DNA of 41,762 nucleotides. Origin: Comamonadaceae bacterium (GTDB lineage: Bacteria; Pseudomonadota; Gammaproteobacteria; Burkholderiales; Burkholderiaceae_C). The stretch spans positions 1 through 41,762 of the forward strand of contig CANCLK010000023.1 of assembly GCA_947378785.1 (NCBI GenBank). Direction: 5' to 3'. The notes below the pieces were generated by a model. That model made no database searches. It saw only the letters and a program-made list of their open reading frames with translations, and had not been told where the DNA came from. Shown here piece after piece: positions 1 to 8,425 of the stretch; the stretch's first letter is position 1; every line of letters begins with the position of its first letter. The position numbers were made by a program, and so were the translations under genes.

Positions 1-12
1 CGCAAAGCCCAT
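1..12 (-). CDS. Possible start of a further leftward gene (cut by window edge)
   Basis: An ATG on the minus strand at position 12 opens a frame (M-G-F-A) that runs off the window 11 bases after the stop of the CoxG-like gene. The tight spacing fits another member of the same operon. Only four codons are visible, so nothing can be said about the product and the start itself is uncertain. Confidence 0.2.
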
Positions 13-23
13 GCCAACTTTTG

Positions 24-599
24 TCAGCCCCGTCCGAAAAAACGTTTGATACGCTGCTTAAGCAAACTCCAAAACAAGTTGCCAAGATTCAATGATGTTG
101 GCGAATGAACCACGGACTCAGTGGAGCCTGATGGCGTCGACTCTGAAGCATGTGGGACCAATCTTTGCTTGAGATTTGCAGCAAACTGAGAGGTGATGTT
201 CGTAGCGATTTCTTTGACCACGCCGATACGTCCGAACTGTGCAAGAGCACCTGTCAGAGCAAACTCCACACTGACCTTGACCGTCGTATTGGGCCCTGCA
301 GACTCCAGCAAGGAAAACCGTGCTTCACCTTTGACGCGGGTGTTGTTTTTCCTATCAGTGCCTTGACCTGAAAAACTGCCAGCGAAATTTTCTGCGTCGT
401 AATCAATGGCGCCCTGACCTGAGAACGCAGCTGAAATAGGGCCCATCTTTATCTGGAAGGACAGCTCCAGAGGTATCTGATTGTCTGCACTGACTAGTTG
501 CGCACCAGGCAAACAATCCACCAGCAACTTGACGTTTTGAAAGGCCTGCCAAACCACCGCTCTGCTAAAGGGGAGCTCAAATGATTCATCAATTTGCAT
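24..599 (-). CDS. CoxG-like SRPBCC-fold protein of the molybdenum hydroxylase operon
   Basis: This 191-residue protein has the CoxG pattern: an N-terminal SRPBCC segment (about residues 1-145) containing VVWQAFQNVKLLVDCLPGA near the start and repeated GQG turns (GQGAIDYD, FSGQGTD), then a low-complexity Ser/Thr linker and a short basic, aromatic C-terminus (FWSLLKQRIKRFF) that could touch the membrane. CoxG in carboxydotrophs helps anchor CO dehydrogenase to the membrane. Paralogues accompany many other molybdenum hydroxylases, probably as accessory or substrate-binding proteins. Its start lies inside the end of the 2Fe-2S subunit gene (11-base overlap), so the two are likely translated together. 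The family is clear; the role here is inferred from position. Confidence 0.85.
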   Translation of the reverse strand: MQIDESFELPFSRAVVWQAFQNVKLLVDCLPGAQLVSADNQIPLELSFQIKMGPISAAFSGQGAIDYDAENFAGSFSGQGTDRKNNTRVKGEARFSLLESAGPNTTVKVSVEFALTGALAQFGRIGVVKEIATNITSQFAANLKQRLVPHASESTPSGSTESVVHSPTSLNLGNLFWSLLKQRIKRFFGRG

Positions 600-1089
600 G
601 TGATGCTCCGACCTTGCTCAGTCGCCTCGAAGCCAGTACTGATTCAATAGCACGCACGATTCCGGCATACCCAGTGCAGCGGCACAAATTACCAGACAAC
701 TCTTTGCGTATCCTTGCTTCGTCCGCATCAGGTAGCCGCAAAACAATGTCGCGAGAGGTAATGAGCATTCCAGGTGTGCAGTAGCCACACTGCAGTGCAT
801 GCTCAGCAGAAAATGCCTCCCGAAGTGCAGACATCACTTCATCATCACGAAATCCCTCTATGGTTCGGATCGTCATGCCTTCGCACGTCGCAGCAAAGGC
901 AATGCAAGACCTAGAGGGCGCTCCGTCTATTTCGATGGTGCAAGAACCGCACACACCATGCTCACACCCCAAATTGGTGCCGGTCAGGAATTGATCCTCA
1001 CGTAAGAAGTCTGCCAAGTGGGTTCGCCCCAACACCTCTGCCGTGACAGATGCCCCGTTGATTTGAAGTTGGATTTTTTTAGTAGTCAT
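589..1089 (-). CDS. Molybdenum hydroxylase, 2Fe-2S subunit (CoxS/xanthine dehydrogenase small-subunit family)
   Basis: The 166 residues carry both [2Fe-2S] clusters of this family. A plant-type ferredoxin site has Cys42, Cys47, Cys50 and Cys62 (GCEHGVCGSC then C). The C-terminal helical site has Cys101, Cys104, Cys136 and Cys138 (QCGYCTPG and CRCTGY). In these enzymes the clusters pass electrons from the molybdenum centre to FAD. The length is normal for a separate small subunit. It sits between the FAD subunit gene (13 bases upstream) and the CoxG-like gene (overlapping), which gives the operon order large-medium-small-CoxG. All cluster ligands are present, so the protein should be functional. 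Confidence 0.95.
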   Translation of the reverse strand: MTTKKIQLQINGASVTAEVLGRTHLADFLREDQFLTGTNLGCEHGVCGSCTIEIDGAPSRSCIAFAATCEGMTIRTIEGFRDDEVMSALREAFSAEHALQCGYCTPGMLITSRDIVLRLPDADEARIRKELSGNLCRCTGYAGIVRAIESVLASRRLSKVGASHAN

Positions 1090-1102
1090 AGCAACATTCC
1101 GC

Positions 1103-1951
1103 TCACGTCATTTGGTTGTGCATAGCGATCGCTCGGCTGAGCGCTGTGTGATGCATCTTGAAGGCGTAGGGATCCTCGCCCATGCCTGCGTCTCGAAGGA
1201 TCGAAGCAATGGCGGCATGATCTGAAGAATTAATGAGCGCATGAGCATCGTTAATCACCAGTGGCACACCATCAGTTGCGCCGATCAACAACCTGTAAAT
1301 TCCTTTTTCAGGATCAGACAGAACACCACCAATGGCCTCAGCAAACTCACCGGTCTTGCGGCAAAATTTGTAGTAACCCCAGCGGGCAGAAGCTGACAAC
1401 TTGCGAATACGAACTGCCGTCAAAATTTCGTGATCTGCCAATGCCGTTGTAAACGGTCCTTGCATGAAATTTTGCGCATCAACTGTTCGCTGGGAAAGCG
1501 AATAATCTGAGGCACCGGCCTCCTGAACTCTTCCTGTTATTTGGATGCTTGCACCAAGTAGCATCATGGTGTTGACCCAATCTGCTGCCGGATCCGCATG
1601 CGCCAAACTTCCCCCCAAGGTGCCTCGGTTTCGGATTGCGCGGTAAGCAATATTGCCGGCCACAAACGGCATCAGACCCTTTGTCACGTCAGGCACCAAA
1701 CCATCCTCGATGAGGGCATGTGTCACACCCGCCCCTAAAAGTAAACTGGTTTCATCCTGCGTGGCCATACGCATTTCGGGAACCTTGGCTAAGTTCACCA
1801 AGACATCAGGCTGGGCCAATCGCAGATTAAGCATGGGGCCCAAAGATTGACCACCCCCAAGCACCTTCGAATACAACGTCGGGTTCTCAAGCGAATGCAA
1901 AGCACTGCCGATATCAGCAGGTTGCAATAAATCAAATGCGGCGGACTTCAT
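1103..1951 (-). CDS. Molybdenum hydroxylase, FAD-binding medium subunit (CoxM family)
   Basis: This 282-residue protein matches the FAD-binding subunit of xanthine dehydrogenase/CO dehydrogenase-type enzymes. Two flavin-binding stretches are visible: VLGGGQSLGPMLNLR at about residues 30-44 (the AGGHSL-type loop) and RNRGTLGGSLAHADPAAD at about 107-124 (the TIGG-type loop). The C-terminal part corresponds to the CO dehydrogenase flavoprotein C-terminal domain. It should take electrons from the iron-sulfur subunit and pass them to an external acceptor. Its first four bases overlap the last four of the large-subunit gene, the usual coupling in these operons. Confidence 0.95.
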   Translation of the reverse strand: MKSAAFDLLQPADIGSALHSLENPTLYSKVLGGGQSLGPMLNLRLAQPDVLVNLAKVPEMRMATQDETSLLLGAGVTHALIEDGLVPDVTKGLMPFVAGNIAYRAIRNRGTLGGSLAHADPAADWVNTMMLLGASIQITGRVQEAGASDYSLSQRTVDAQNFMQGPFTTALADHEILTAVRIRKLSASARWGYYKFCRKTGEFAEAIGGVLSDPEKGIYRLLIGATDGVPLVINDAHALINSSDHAAIASILRDAGMGEDPYAFKMHHTALSRAIAMHNQMT

Positions 1952-4335
1952 ACAGGCTCCACAACTTTGTCCGTCTGCCGCTCAGCTAGGGCGCGTAGCA
2001 GACGTCTCGGTGTAATGGGTAGCTCCGTGACTTCAACGTTGAGCGTTTTCAATGCATCATTCACTGCATTAGCAATGGCTGCAGGCGGCGCAATCGCTCC
2101 CCCCTCACCCACCCCTTTTTGCCCAAACGTGGTGTAGGGCGAAGGTGTCTCCATATGGAAAATGCGCGGTGCTGGCACTTCTGTAGCACCAGGCAGGGTG
2201 TAATCAGCCAGCGTTGAGGCCAATGGCTGGCCCTGATCATCAAAAGGCATTTCCTCATACAACGCAGTACCGATACCTTGCGCAAGTCCACCCACAATCT
2301 GACCATCAACAATCATGGGATTGACCATCACGCCAGCATCCTCGACCACAACATAGTCCAGGATGTCGACATGGCCGGTGCCTGTATCAACAGAAACAGC
2401 CACGGCATGGCATGCATAACTGAAAGTGCCGGTGTCGACCTTGGCCTTGTAGCCCGCGATCACTTCCAGCCCAGCGGGATCAACGTCAGCGGGCAACAGC
2501 TGAGGCTGCCGATACCAGATGTGCGCCACTTCGCCCAATGTGAGCGTTTTGGAGCCGTCTGCGCTGGAAACCTTGCCCTCGCTTAAAACCAAACCTTCAG
2601 CCGGCAACTCGAAAATCTTGGCTGCGATGCTCTTAACCCTCGCGACCATCTGCTCGCAGGCCTTGGCCACTGCCCCACCGGACATGACCATACAGCGTGA
2701 TCCCCAGGTACCCGTGGAGTAGGGAGTTATGCCTGTGTCGCCATGCAGCACGCGCACATGTGCCGGGTCAATCCCCAATACCTCATTGGCAACCTGGGCC
2801 AAAGTTGTCTCAAGGCCCTGGCCGTGAGAATGCGCGCCGATGCGCAATTCCAGTCCCCCATCGGGTGTCAGCCGCGCACAACACTGTTCATGGCCAGGCA
2901 CCATTGGAATTCCCCAGCCAAAATAGACTGAGGTACCGTGCGCAGCCTGTTCACAATAAACAGCCAGGCCAACCCCGATGTATTTCCCATCTTCGGGATT
3001 TTGCAGCTTGTTTTGTGCGGCCTGAAGTGCGCGCCATTTGGGAATATCAATGGCCGCTACAGCACGACGGATAGCCTCCGGGTAATCACCAGAGTCAAAA
3101 TGCTTTCGGGTGATGTTGTCAAAAGGCATGTCATGCGACTGGATGATGCTTCTGAGTCGCACCTCAAAAGGCTCGATACCCACAGCTCGCGCCATGTTGT
3201 CCATCATGACTTCCAACGCAAAGCAGACATCGGTTCGCGCCACGCCTCTGTAGGGCAGGATGGGTGGTTTGTTGGTCGCAACCGACCAAGCTTTGCACCT
3301 GTAGCCATCCATCTTGTAAGGCCCTGGCAAAATGGAAACCACTTGTGCAGCTTCTAGGCAAGCCGAAAAGGGGTAGGAAGAATACGCACCTGAATCAACC
3401 GTAGCCTCACAATCTATCGCCAGCAAACGACCATTGGCATCCCCGTAGACCGTGATGTCATAAGCGTGTTCTCGGCAATTGGCGTTAGCCGTCAGTTGTT
3501 CACGCCGGTCTTCAATCCACTTGACGGGCTTTCCTAGGTGACGGGCGAGCCATCCCAGGCAAATTTCCTCAGGCAACAAGATTCCCTTGTAGCCAAAACC
3601 GCCACCCACATCAGGCGCGATGACACGAATACTGGCTTGATCGATGCCCAAGCACTCAGAAAGTCCGGCCCGGTTAATGTGCGGCATTTGTGCGGCGCTG
3701 TGCATGACGAGTTGATGGAGCCGGCGGTTCCATTCGCAGATCACGCCGCGGCCCTCCATCGGCGCCATAGACTGCCTCGCCGTGCGCAATTGACGACTGA
3801 TCTTTACAGCGGCTGTGCGCTTGATCTCAGACAAATCGTCATCAGCCAAGGTTGTCAGGAACAAGTTATCGCCCCAGTCCTCATGAACCAGCGCAGGAGG
3901 ATCTGTCCGGGCCCTCAACATATCAACGACCGCCGGTAGCTCTTCAAAATCCACAAAGACTTGCTGAGCAATGTCTTCGGCTTGCGCACGAGTGGGCGCC
4001 ACGCACATGGCAATCATTTCTCCGACTTGCCGAACTTTATCTTTGGCAAGGGGCCACTGATCTGATGGTTTGAAACCGGCAAGTCGAGTTACAGCCCGTA
4101 TGGGGCTAACCCCCACCAAATCGTCCATGGTGAAGACCGAATTCTCAAGTCCTGCAGGTTTTTCAATTTTCAAAATGCGGCCATGCGCAATTGGCGAACG
4201 AACAAATGCCACCGCCAACATGCCCGGCAATTTGATGTTCGCAACGTATTCACCTTCGCCTGCCAAGAAGCGTTTGTCTTCCTTGCGACGCAGACTGGCA
4301 CCCACACCCTGGCGTACGGAGTCAGAATGCATCAT
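1948..4335 (-). CDS. Molybdenum hydroxylase, large molybdopterin-binding subunit (CoxL/aldehyde oxidase family, not CO-specific)
   Basis: At 795 residues this is the catalytic subunit of an aldehyde oxidase/xanthine dehydrogenase-type enzyme. The N-terminal a/b hammerhead (about 15-130) is followed by the molybdopterin domain with VIAPDVGGGFGYKG near 238-251. The active-site loop is PYRGVAR at 361-367. Form I CO dehydrogenases carry AYxCSFR there, so this enzyme lacks the selenium-ligating Cys and belongs with the AYRGAGR-type (form II) relatives that hydroxylate other substrates. The general-base Glu is present in GVGEGGAIAPP (Glu744). The likely reaction is water-derived hydroxylation of an N-heterocycle or aldehyde. 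The amidohydrolase next to it supports a nitrogen-containing substrate, but this is inference. Confidence 0.93.
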   Translation of the reverse strand: MMHSDSVRQGVGASLRRKEDKRFLAGEGEYVANIKLPGMLAVAFVRSPIAHGRILKIEKPAGLENSVFTMDDLVGVSPIRAVTRLAGFKPSDQWPLAKDKVRQVGEMIAMCVAPTRAQAEDIAQQVFVDFEELPAVVDMLRARTDPPALVHEDWGDNLFLTTLADDDLSEIKRTAAVKISRQLRTARQSMAPMEGRGVICEWNRRLHQLVMHSAAQMPHINRAGLSECLGIDQASIRVIAPDVGGGFGYKGILLPEEICLGWLARHLGKPVKWIEDRREQLTANANCREHAYDITVYGDANGRLLAIDCEATVDSGAYSSYPFSACLEAAQVVSILPGPYKMDGYRCKAWSVATNKPPILPYRGVARTDVCFALEVMMDNMARAVGIEPFEVRLRSIIQSHDMPFDNITRKHFDSGDYPEAIRRAVAAIDIPKWRALQAAQNKLQNPEDGKYIGVGLAVYCEQAAHGTSVYFGWGIPMVPGHEQCCARLTPDGGLELRIGAHSHGQGLETTLAQVANEVLGIDPAHVRVLHGDTGITPYSTGTWGSRCMVMSGGAVAKACEQMVARVKSIAAKIFELPAEGLVLSEGKVSSADGSKTLTLGEVAHIWYRQPQLLPADVDPAGLEVIAGYKAKVDTGTFSYACHAVAVSVDTGTGHVDILDYVVVEDAGVMVNPMIVDGQIVGGLAQGIGTALYEEMPFDDQGQPLASTLADYTLPGATEVPAPRIFHMETPSPYTTFGQKGVGEGGAIAPPAAIANAVNDALKTLNVEVTELPITPRRLLRALAERQTDKVVEPV

Positions 4336-5612
4336 GCGGAAACCTGTTCTTCAAGCAACTTGGGCAAAACAGGAGCGTCGGCTTCATAACGCTGCCCCAA
4401 ACGGATGCAATATGCAGGCCGCAATAGGCGATCAGCCACGATTTTCGTTCCCTCGTTGTCGTTGAGTACCCAACGACCTCGGTCATCGTGCAAAACGCTG
4501 ATGTCAGCATCTACACCAAGCTTGAGTGACCCCATCTGATCACTCATCCCGGCCATGGCCGCAGGGCCTGTTGTGACCATGGGGATGATGTCCACCAACT
4601 TGACGCCCAAAGCCAGCATGGCGGTCATGGTGGATGCCAGCGAGAAACGCACATTGCCTGCGAACATATGTTCTTCGTCGGAATGGGTCTCTGGGGTACC
4701 CGCAGGCTTGGGGATTGGCGTGTTGTAGCCGTGCATGTCAGCACCCAAGGTATGCGGCATGATCCCGGCGTCAAGTGCGATGCGCGCCATCTTGTAGCTG
4801 AAATGAGAGCCGTGACCTACATCAACTTTCAGCCCGCGCGCCAGTGCCTCCCGCACAATAGGATGCACCTTGCCTTCACGATTGACAAAACCACCCGGAT
4901 GCCGTGTGAAGGGGTGTGCCAGGATGTCACCCGGCTTCAAAAGATTGACCACCTGCTCCAAGATGGTGTCAGGGTCTACGCCATTGGCACCTTGTTCGGG
5001 CAAAGGCCAAAGCTGTCCGAAATGAATGTATAAGGGCAGATTGGCCTGCTTGGCGATCTCAGACGAAAGACGCATGACCTCAATGCCCCAGCGAGCAAAT
5101 CCACCCAATTCCGCATGCGCTTTAAAACCCTTGACGATGTCTCGATTTTCCATGGCGGCACGTACAGTCGCATCGACATCTATGCAGTCCGGCTTGTAGA
5201 GCGACGGGTAATAGTGCCCCTCTAGACCGCCCACCAAGTAAGAAGAAAGAAAAGCAACAACCTTGCTCTTTTTCGCGTTCACCACAAACTCACGAAACGC
5301 CGGCAAGGTCATGCATGAAGGCCCCCCCTGGTCGATCAAGCCGGTGACTCCGGAGCGAACCCCTGCGAGGTCTGCATCGACCCCAAATCGACCTGTGACG
5401 TACTGGAAAACATGAGCGTGCGTATCGACCAGTCCCGGCAAAACTAATTGACCCCGGGCATCCATGCTTTGCTTAGAAAGGCTGGGATCGATGGATGGCT
5501 GAAGCGATGATATTTTCCCGTCCTTGATGGCCACATCCATCACGGCGTTAAGATTTTGTGCTGGGTCAATCACGTGGCCACCGCGGATCAACAGGTCATA
5601 AAGCATGGTCAA
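4332..5612 (-). CDS. Amidohydrolase/deacetylase-family metallohydrolase
   Basis: The 426 residues show the amidohydrolase TIM-barrel with a flanking beta-sandwich. The metal site is complete: HxH in VDTHAHVF (His65, His67), a probable carboxylated Lys in GFKAHAELG (Lys164), His197 in YIHFGQLWP, His233 in ILAHPFTRH and Asp292 in LGADMHG. The overall pattern fits the Atu3266/EF0837 group of dihydroorotase-like deacetylases, which remove acyl groups from N-acyl or O-acyl compounds, rather than true dihydroorotases or hydantoinases. There is no signal peptide, so it is cytosolic. The gene overlaps both neighbours by four bases (GntR upstream, large hydroxylase subunit downstream). It probably opens or deacylates the substrate or product of the hydroxylase. 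Confidence 0.88.
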   Translation of the reverse strand: MTMLYDLLIRGGHVIDPAQNLNAVMDVAIKDGKISSLQPSIDPSLSKQSMDARGQLVLPGLVDTHAHVFQYVTGRFGVDADLAGVRSGVTGLIDQGGPSCMTLPAFREFVVNAKKSKVVAFLSSYLVGGLEGHYYPSLYKPDCIDVDATVRAAMENRDIVKGFKAHAELGGFARWGIEVMRLSSEIAKQANLPLYIHFGQLWPLPEQGANGVDPDTILEQVVNLLKPGDILAHPFTRHPGGFVNREGKVHPIVREALARGLKVDVGHGSHFSYKMARIALDAGIMPHTLGADMHGYNTPIPKPAGTPETHSDEEHMFAGNVRFSLASTMTAMLALGVKLVDIIPMVTTGPAAMAGMSDQMGSLKLGVDADISVLHDDRGRWVLNDNEGTKIVADRLLRPAYCIRLGQRYEADAPVLPKLLEEQVSA

Positions 5613-6334
5613 TTTCCTGAAGTGAATTGCACCGCTTGCTCACGCGCTAAAGCAAGTCGGTGCAAGGTGATGTGACGAATTTCAGCGCGACTTGAATCGA
5701 TGTGTGTTCTCAAAAGCAGCGTTGCCTGCATAACCTTGCGCGCGAGGATGGCACGAAGAATTTTTCCATGGTGAACGTAGGCCTCGTCGATGCGCGCGGC
5801 AACTGTGAAGTCAAGGCGACGGATGATTCGAATGCGTTCCTGCAAGTCGGCATGGATGCGCGCCATCTCGTGGTTGCCAGCAGCCATGACAAGGACGCTG
5901 TGAAAGCGCTCGTCCAAACGGGCTACTTCGACTGGTTCGTACAGACGATTTTTTTCTGGCACAAGCCAAGTTTTTCGCAACTCACTGAAATCGGGGAAGG
6001 GGTCGGCCTCGCAAATACGTTCGACAGCAATGGTCTCCAGACTCGTCCTGACGTCGTAGAGCTCTTCGAAGTAATTGAAATCAAGCGGCTTGACCATCCA
6101 ACCGCTGTGACCATCGACCTTGACCATAAAGCCATCGCGAACCAGCATGTGCAGGGCGATTCGCAAAGGTGTTCGAGAGGACCCGACGCGGGTAGCGAGT
6201 TCACTTTCGGAGTAGCGGTCACCCGGAGCCATGCTGAACTCAAAAATTTCAGATTTCAATTTTTCGTAGACCTGACTCACCATGCCAAGTTTGTCTAGCG
6301 AGATTGTGTTGGGTACGGTTGCGATGGAGGTCAC
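5609..6334 (-). CDS. GntR-family transcriptional regulator, FadR/FCD subgroup
   Basis: The 241-residue protein has an N-terminal winged helix (about residues 22-85) with the typical PGDRYSESELATRVGSSRTP segment and RIALHMLVRDGFM, then an all-helical FCD ligand domain (about 95-225) with a metal-site pattern of Asp and His residues (LDERFHSVL, AYVHHGKIL, LRTHID). Such regulators usually repress a neighbouring operon until a carboxylic acid ligand binds. The gene heads the molybdenum hydroxylase operon and is divergent from the gamma-glutamyltransferase-like gene, so it probably controls both. The frame opens with GTG at 6334. An internal ATG at 6283 (Met18) would also leave the helix-turn-helix whole, so the start is not certain. 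Confidence 0.92.
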   Translation of the reverse strand: MTSIATVPNTISLDKLGMVSQVYEKLKSEIFEFSMAPGDRYSESELATRVGSSRTPLRIALHMLVRDGFMVKVDGHSGWMVKPLDFNYFEELYDVRTSLETIAVERICEADPFPDFSELRKTWLVPEKNRLYEPVEVARLDERFHSVLVMAAGNHEMARIHADLQERIRIIRRLDFTVAARIDEAYVHHGKILRAILARKVMQATLLLRTHIDSSRAEIRHITLHRLALAREQAVQFTSGN

Positions 6335-6621
6335 CTCAGTGATTGAAGGAATAAAACATTTCAGAGCTTCTCAAGTGTCGGCAATAAATTTTTTGACAAT
6401 TTCACGCTACTAGTCTTCGGTCGTGTTCAAAACACCGCTTTGTTACATAATAGTACAGATCGGGATCCCAATCAAGATACTGATTGGTTCCACTACTGAA
6501 CACAGTGAATTCAAAGGATTTTTTGCAGTTGAAATGCATATTTTTCAAAGCGTCTATGCATGTCGTAGCGCTTGAAAATCCGACTCAATTCAAAGCTTAG
6601 AACCGACCACAAGGTCAATTT
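6335..6621. promoter_or_regulatory. Divergent control region between the GntR operon and the GGT-like gene
   Basis: This 287-base AT-richer spacer must hold two outward promoters. A perfect inverted repeat, CCAATCA at 6468-6474 and TGATTGG at 6481-6487 with six bases between, sits near the middle and is a good candidate GntR operator. A second imperfect dyad pairs TTTTTCAAAGCG (6541-6552) with GCGCTTGAAAA (6568-6578), 43 bases before the GGT-like start. A TTGACA hexamer occurs at 6393-6398 and CATAAT at 6446-6451, but they are not spaced as one promoter. No open frame of note is present. Confidence 0.6.
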
Positions 6622-8202
6622 ATGAATAACGCAACTTCCAATCGCGGGATGGTCACGAGTCCGAATGCTGTTGCCAGCGAATGTGGTGCATCAGTACTGC
6701 GTGCAGGTGGCACGGCTGTTGAGGCTGTCATTGCCACGTGTGCGGCCCTGTACGTCACCTATCCGCATTTTTGCGGGCTTGGGGGGGACGCTTTGTTAGT
6801 GCTCGCCGATAAATCAGGCAAGGTGCAAGCAGTTTCGGGCATCGGACAGGCGGCACAAAACATTGCGGGATACGAGCAACATATCCCCGTGCGCGGCCCA
6901 CGGTCTGCGCTCACCAGCGCCGGCGCAGTTTCTGCGCTTGAGAGCGCATGGCACATCAGCCGCGACCAGATGGGCGGCAAATCAAGCTGGTACTCCCTAT
7001 GGGAACCGGCTATGGCACTGGCGTTTGAGGGCTACGCAGTCAGTAAATCTGAACGGTTCTGGCTCCAATACCGTCTTAATGAACGGGACGCATTGGCTGA
7101 TGTGTTCAACATCTTTTGCCAGAACGATATCTTGCCCAAGGTGGGCGAGTTACGCAGAAGGCCAGACCTGGGCTCGAGCATGAAAGCAATTGCCACGCGA
7201 GGTGCACGAGATTTTTATGAAGGGGCATTGGCCTCTGAATTGGCCGAAGGCCTTCGTGCGGCCGGCTCCCCTTTGCGTGCTATTGATCTGGCGGCCACAC
7301 ATGCTCGCGCAGAGGCACCACTGCGCCTGCCTTACCGGGATGGCGTGCTCGTTTCTCAGCCACCGCCAACGCAAGGCATGAGCACCTTGCAGATCATGGG
7401 AATTTTGTCTAACTTTGAATTGCAAAAGTTGGCACAAGGCAGTGCAGACCATTACCACCTGATGGTCGAGGCCATCAAGCTTGCCTTCAATGATCGCAAC
7501 CATTACTTGTCGGACCCAGACTTCGTGGGCGTTCCAGCGCAGCGTCTTTTGTCACCCGGCTATTTGTCGGCACAGGCCGCACAAATTAATATGCAACAAG
7601 CCAAAGCATGGCCGCACGTCTATCAGCATGGCGACACGGTGTATGTGGGCGCATGTGATGCAGCCGGTAACGCAGCCTCCGTTCTGGCCACGGTGTACTT
7701 TGATTGGGGCAGCGGGGTCATGGTTGGCGACAGTGGCATCTTGTGGCACAACCGCGGTGCAGCGTTCTCCACTGACAAGCAACACCCGAACAGCTTGGCC
7801 CCAGGGAAGCGACCGTTCCACACCTTGAATCCTGGCATGTACCTTAAACAGAATAAACCACATATTCTTTTTGGAACTCAAGGTGCCGACGGTCAACCCC
7901 AAACATTGGCCGCACTTTTGACACGGCTGATCGATTACGACATGGATCCTGCGAGTGCACTTGCGGCACCTAGATTCCTTTTAGGTAAAACTTTTTCCGA
8001 TAGCTCTGACAACTTAAAACTGGAAAGTGATGTCCCCATTGAAGTTGTTCGTAGTTTGGAGGAGCGCGGACACCTGTTGAGCATGACGGATGCACAAAGC
8101 CCTTTGATGGGCCACCCGGGTGCCATCGTGATTCATACGGACTCCGGTAGCATGATCGGGGCACATGATCCAAGAAGCGATGGTTTGGCCATTGGTGTGT
8201 GA
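6622..8202 (+). CDS. Gamma-glutamyltransferase-family N-terminal nucleophile hydrolase (HpxW-like)
   Basis: The 526 residues belong to the gamma-glutamyltranspeptidase family. The proenzyme cleavage and nucleophile position is Thr339 in QHGDTVYVGACDAAGN, which would give a large chain of 338 and a small chain of 188 residues. The downstream glycine-rich segment is GSGVMVGDSGILWHNRG. The first residues (GMVTSPNAVASECGASVLRAGG) follow directly with no signal peptide, unlike periplasmic glutathione hydrolases, so the enzyme is cytosolic. The form around the nucleophile (GDTV..G..D..GN) resembles the HpxW oxamate amidohydrolase branch more than true Ggt. The expected reaction is amide hydrolysis, perhaps of an oxamate-like or acyl-amino-acid product of the divergent operon. 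The substrate is not certain. Confidence 0.87.
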   Translation: MNNATSNRGMVTSPNAVASECGASVLRAGGTAVEAVIATCAALYVTYPHFCGLGGDALLVLADKSGKVQAVSGIGQAAQNIAGYEQHIPVRGPRSALTSAGAVSALESAWHISRDQMGGKSSWYSLWEPAMALAFEGYAVSKSERFWLQYRLNERDALADVFNIFCQNDILPKVGELRRRPDLGSSMKAIATRGARDFYEGALASELAEGLRAAGSPLRAIDLAATHARAEAPLRLPYRDGVLVSQPPPTQGMSTLQIMGILSNFELQKLAQGSADHYHLMVEAIKLAFNDRNHYLSDPDFVGVPAQRLLSPGYLSAQAAQINMQQAKAWPHVYQHGDTVYVGACDAAGNAASVLATVYFDWGSGVMVGDSGILWHNRGAAFSTDKQHPNSLAPGKRPFHTLNPGMYLKQNKPHILFGTQGADGQPQTLAALLTRLIDYDMDPASALAAPRFLLGKTFSDSSDNLKLESDVPIEVVRSLEERGHLLSMTDAQSPLMGHPGAIVIHTDSGSMIGAHDPRSDGLAIGV

Positions 8203-8352
8203 ACAAAGCAGAACTTAACATCTCCGCTATCCACCAGTCACCATAGCTCCGCATCTAGGTGGGTTCCAAGCCGATGTAGGCGTCAGATTCCCGGTAAAAC
8301 CCAAACCCAAAGCGAAGCTTTTGCGTAAGGCATGGTGCGATTCAAAATAGGC

Positions 8353-8371
8353 AGTTCATGAGCCATGAACT
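8353..8371. repeat. Perfect 8-bp inverted repeat in the 8203-8425 spacer
   Basis: AGTTCATG (8353-8360) and CATGAACT (8364-8371) are exact complements separated by AGC. The site is 55 bases before the Bug receptor start and 150 bases after the GGT-like stop. It has no T-run, so it is more like an operator for the following operon than a terminator. The rest of the 223-base spacer shows no gene. Confidence 0.5.
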
Positions 8372-8425
8372 AGACTCATGGCCAATGAGTTGGCGTTGGC
8401 TTGTCGCAAGATACGAAAGAGAAAA

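Noticed and set aside
1948..4335. CO dehydrogenase assignment for the large molybdenum subunit
   Set aside because: The active-site loop PYRGVAR lacks the Cys of the form I AYxCSFR loop, so carbon monoxide oxidation is not supported.
4332..5612. Dihydroorotase or hydantoinase assignment
   Set aside because: The metal-site fits the wider amidohydrolase family, but the surrounding segments fit the Atu3266/EF0837 deacetylase group better.
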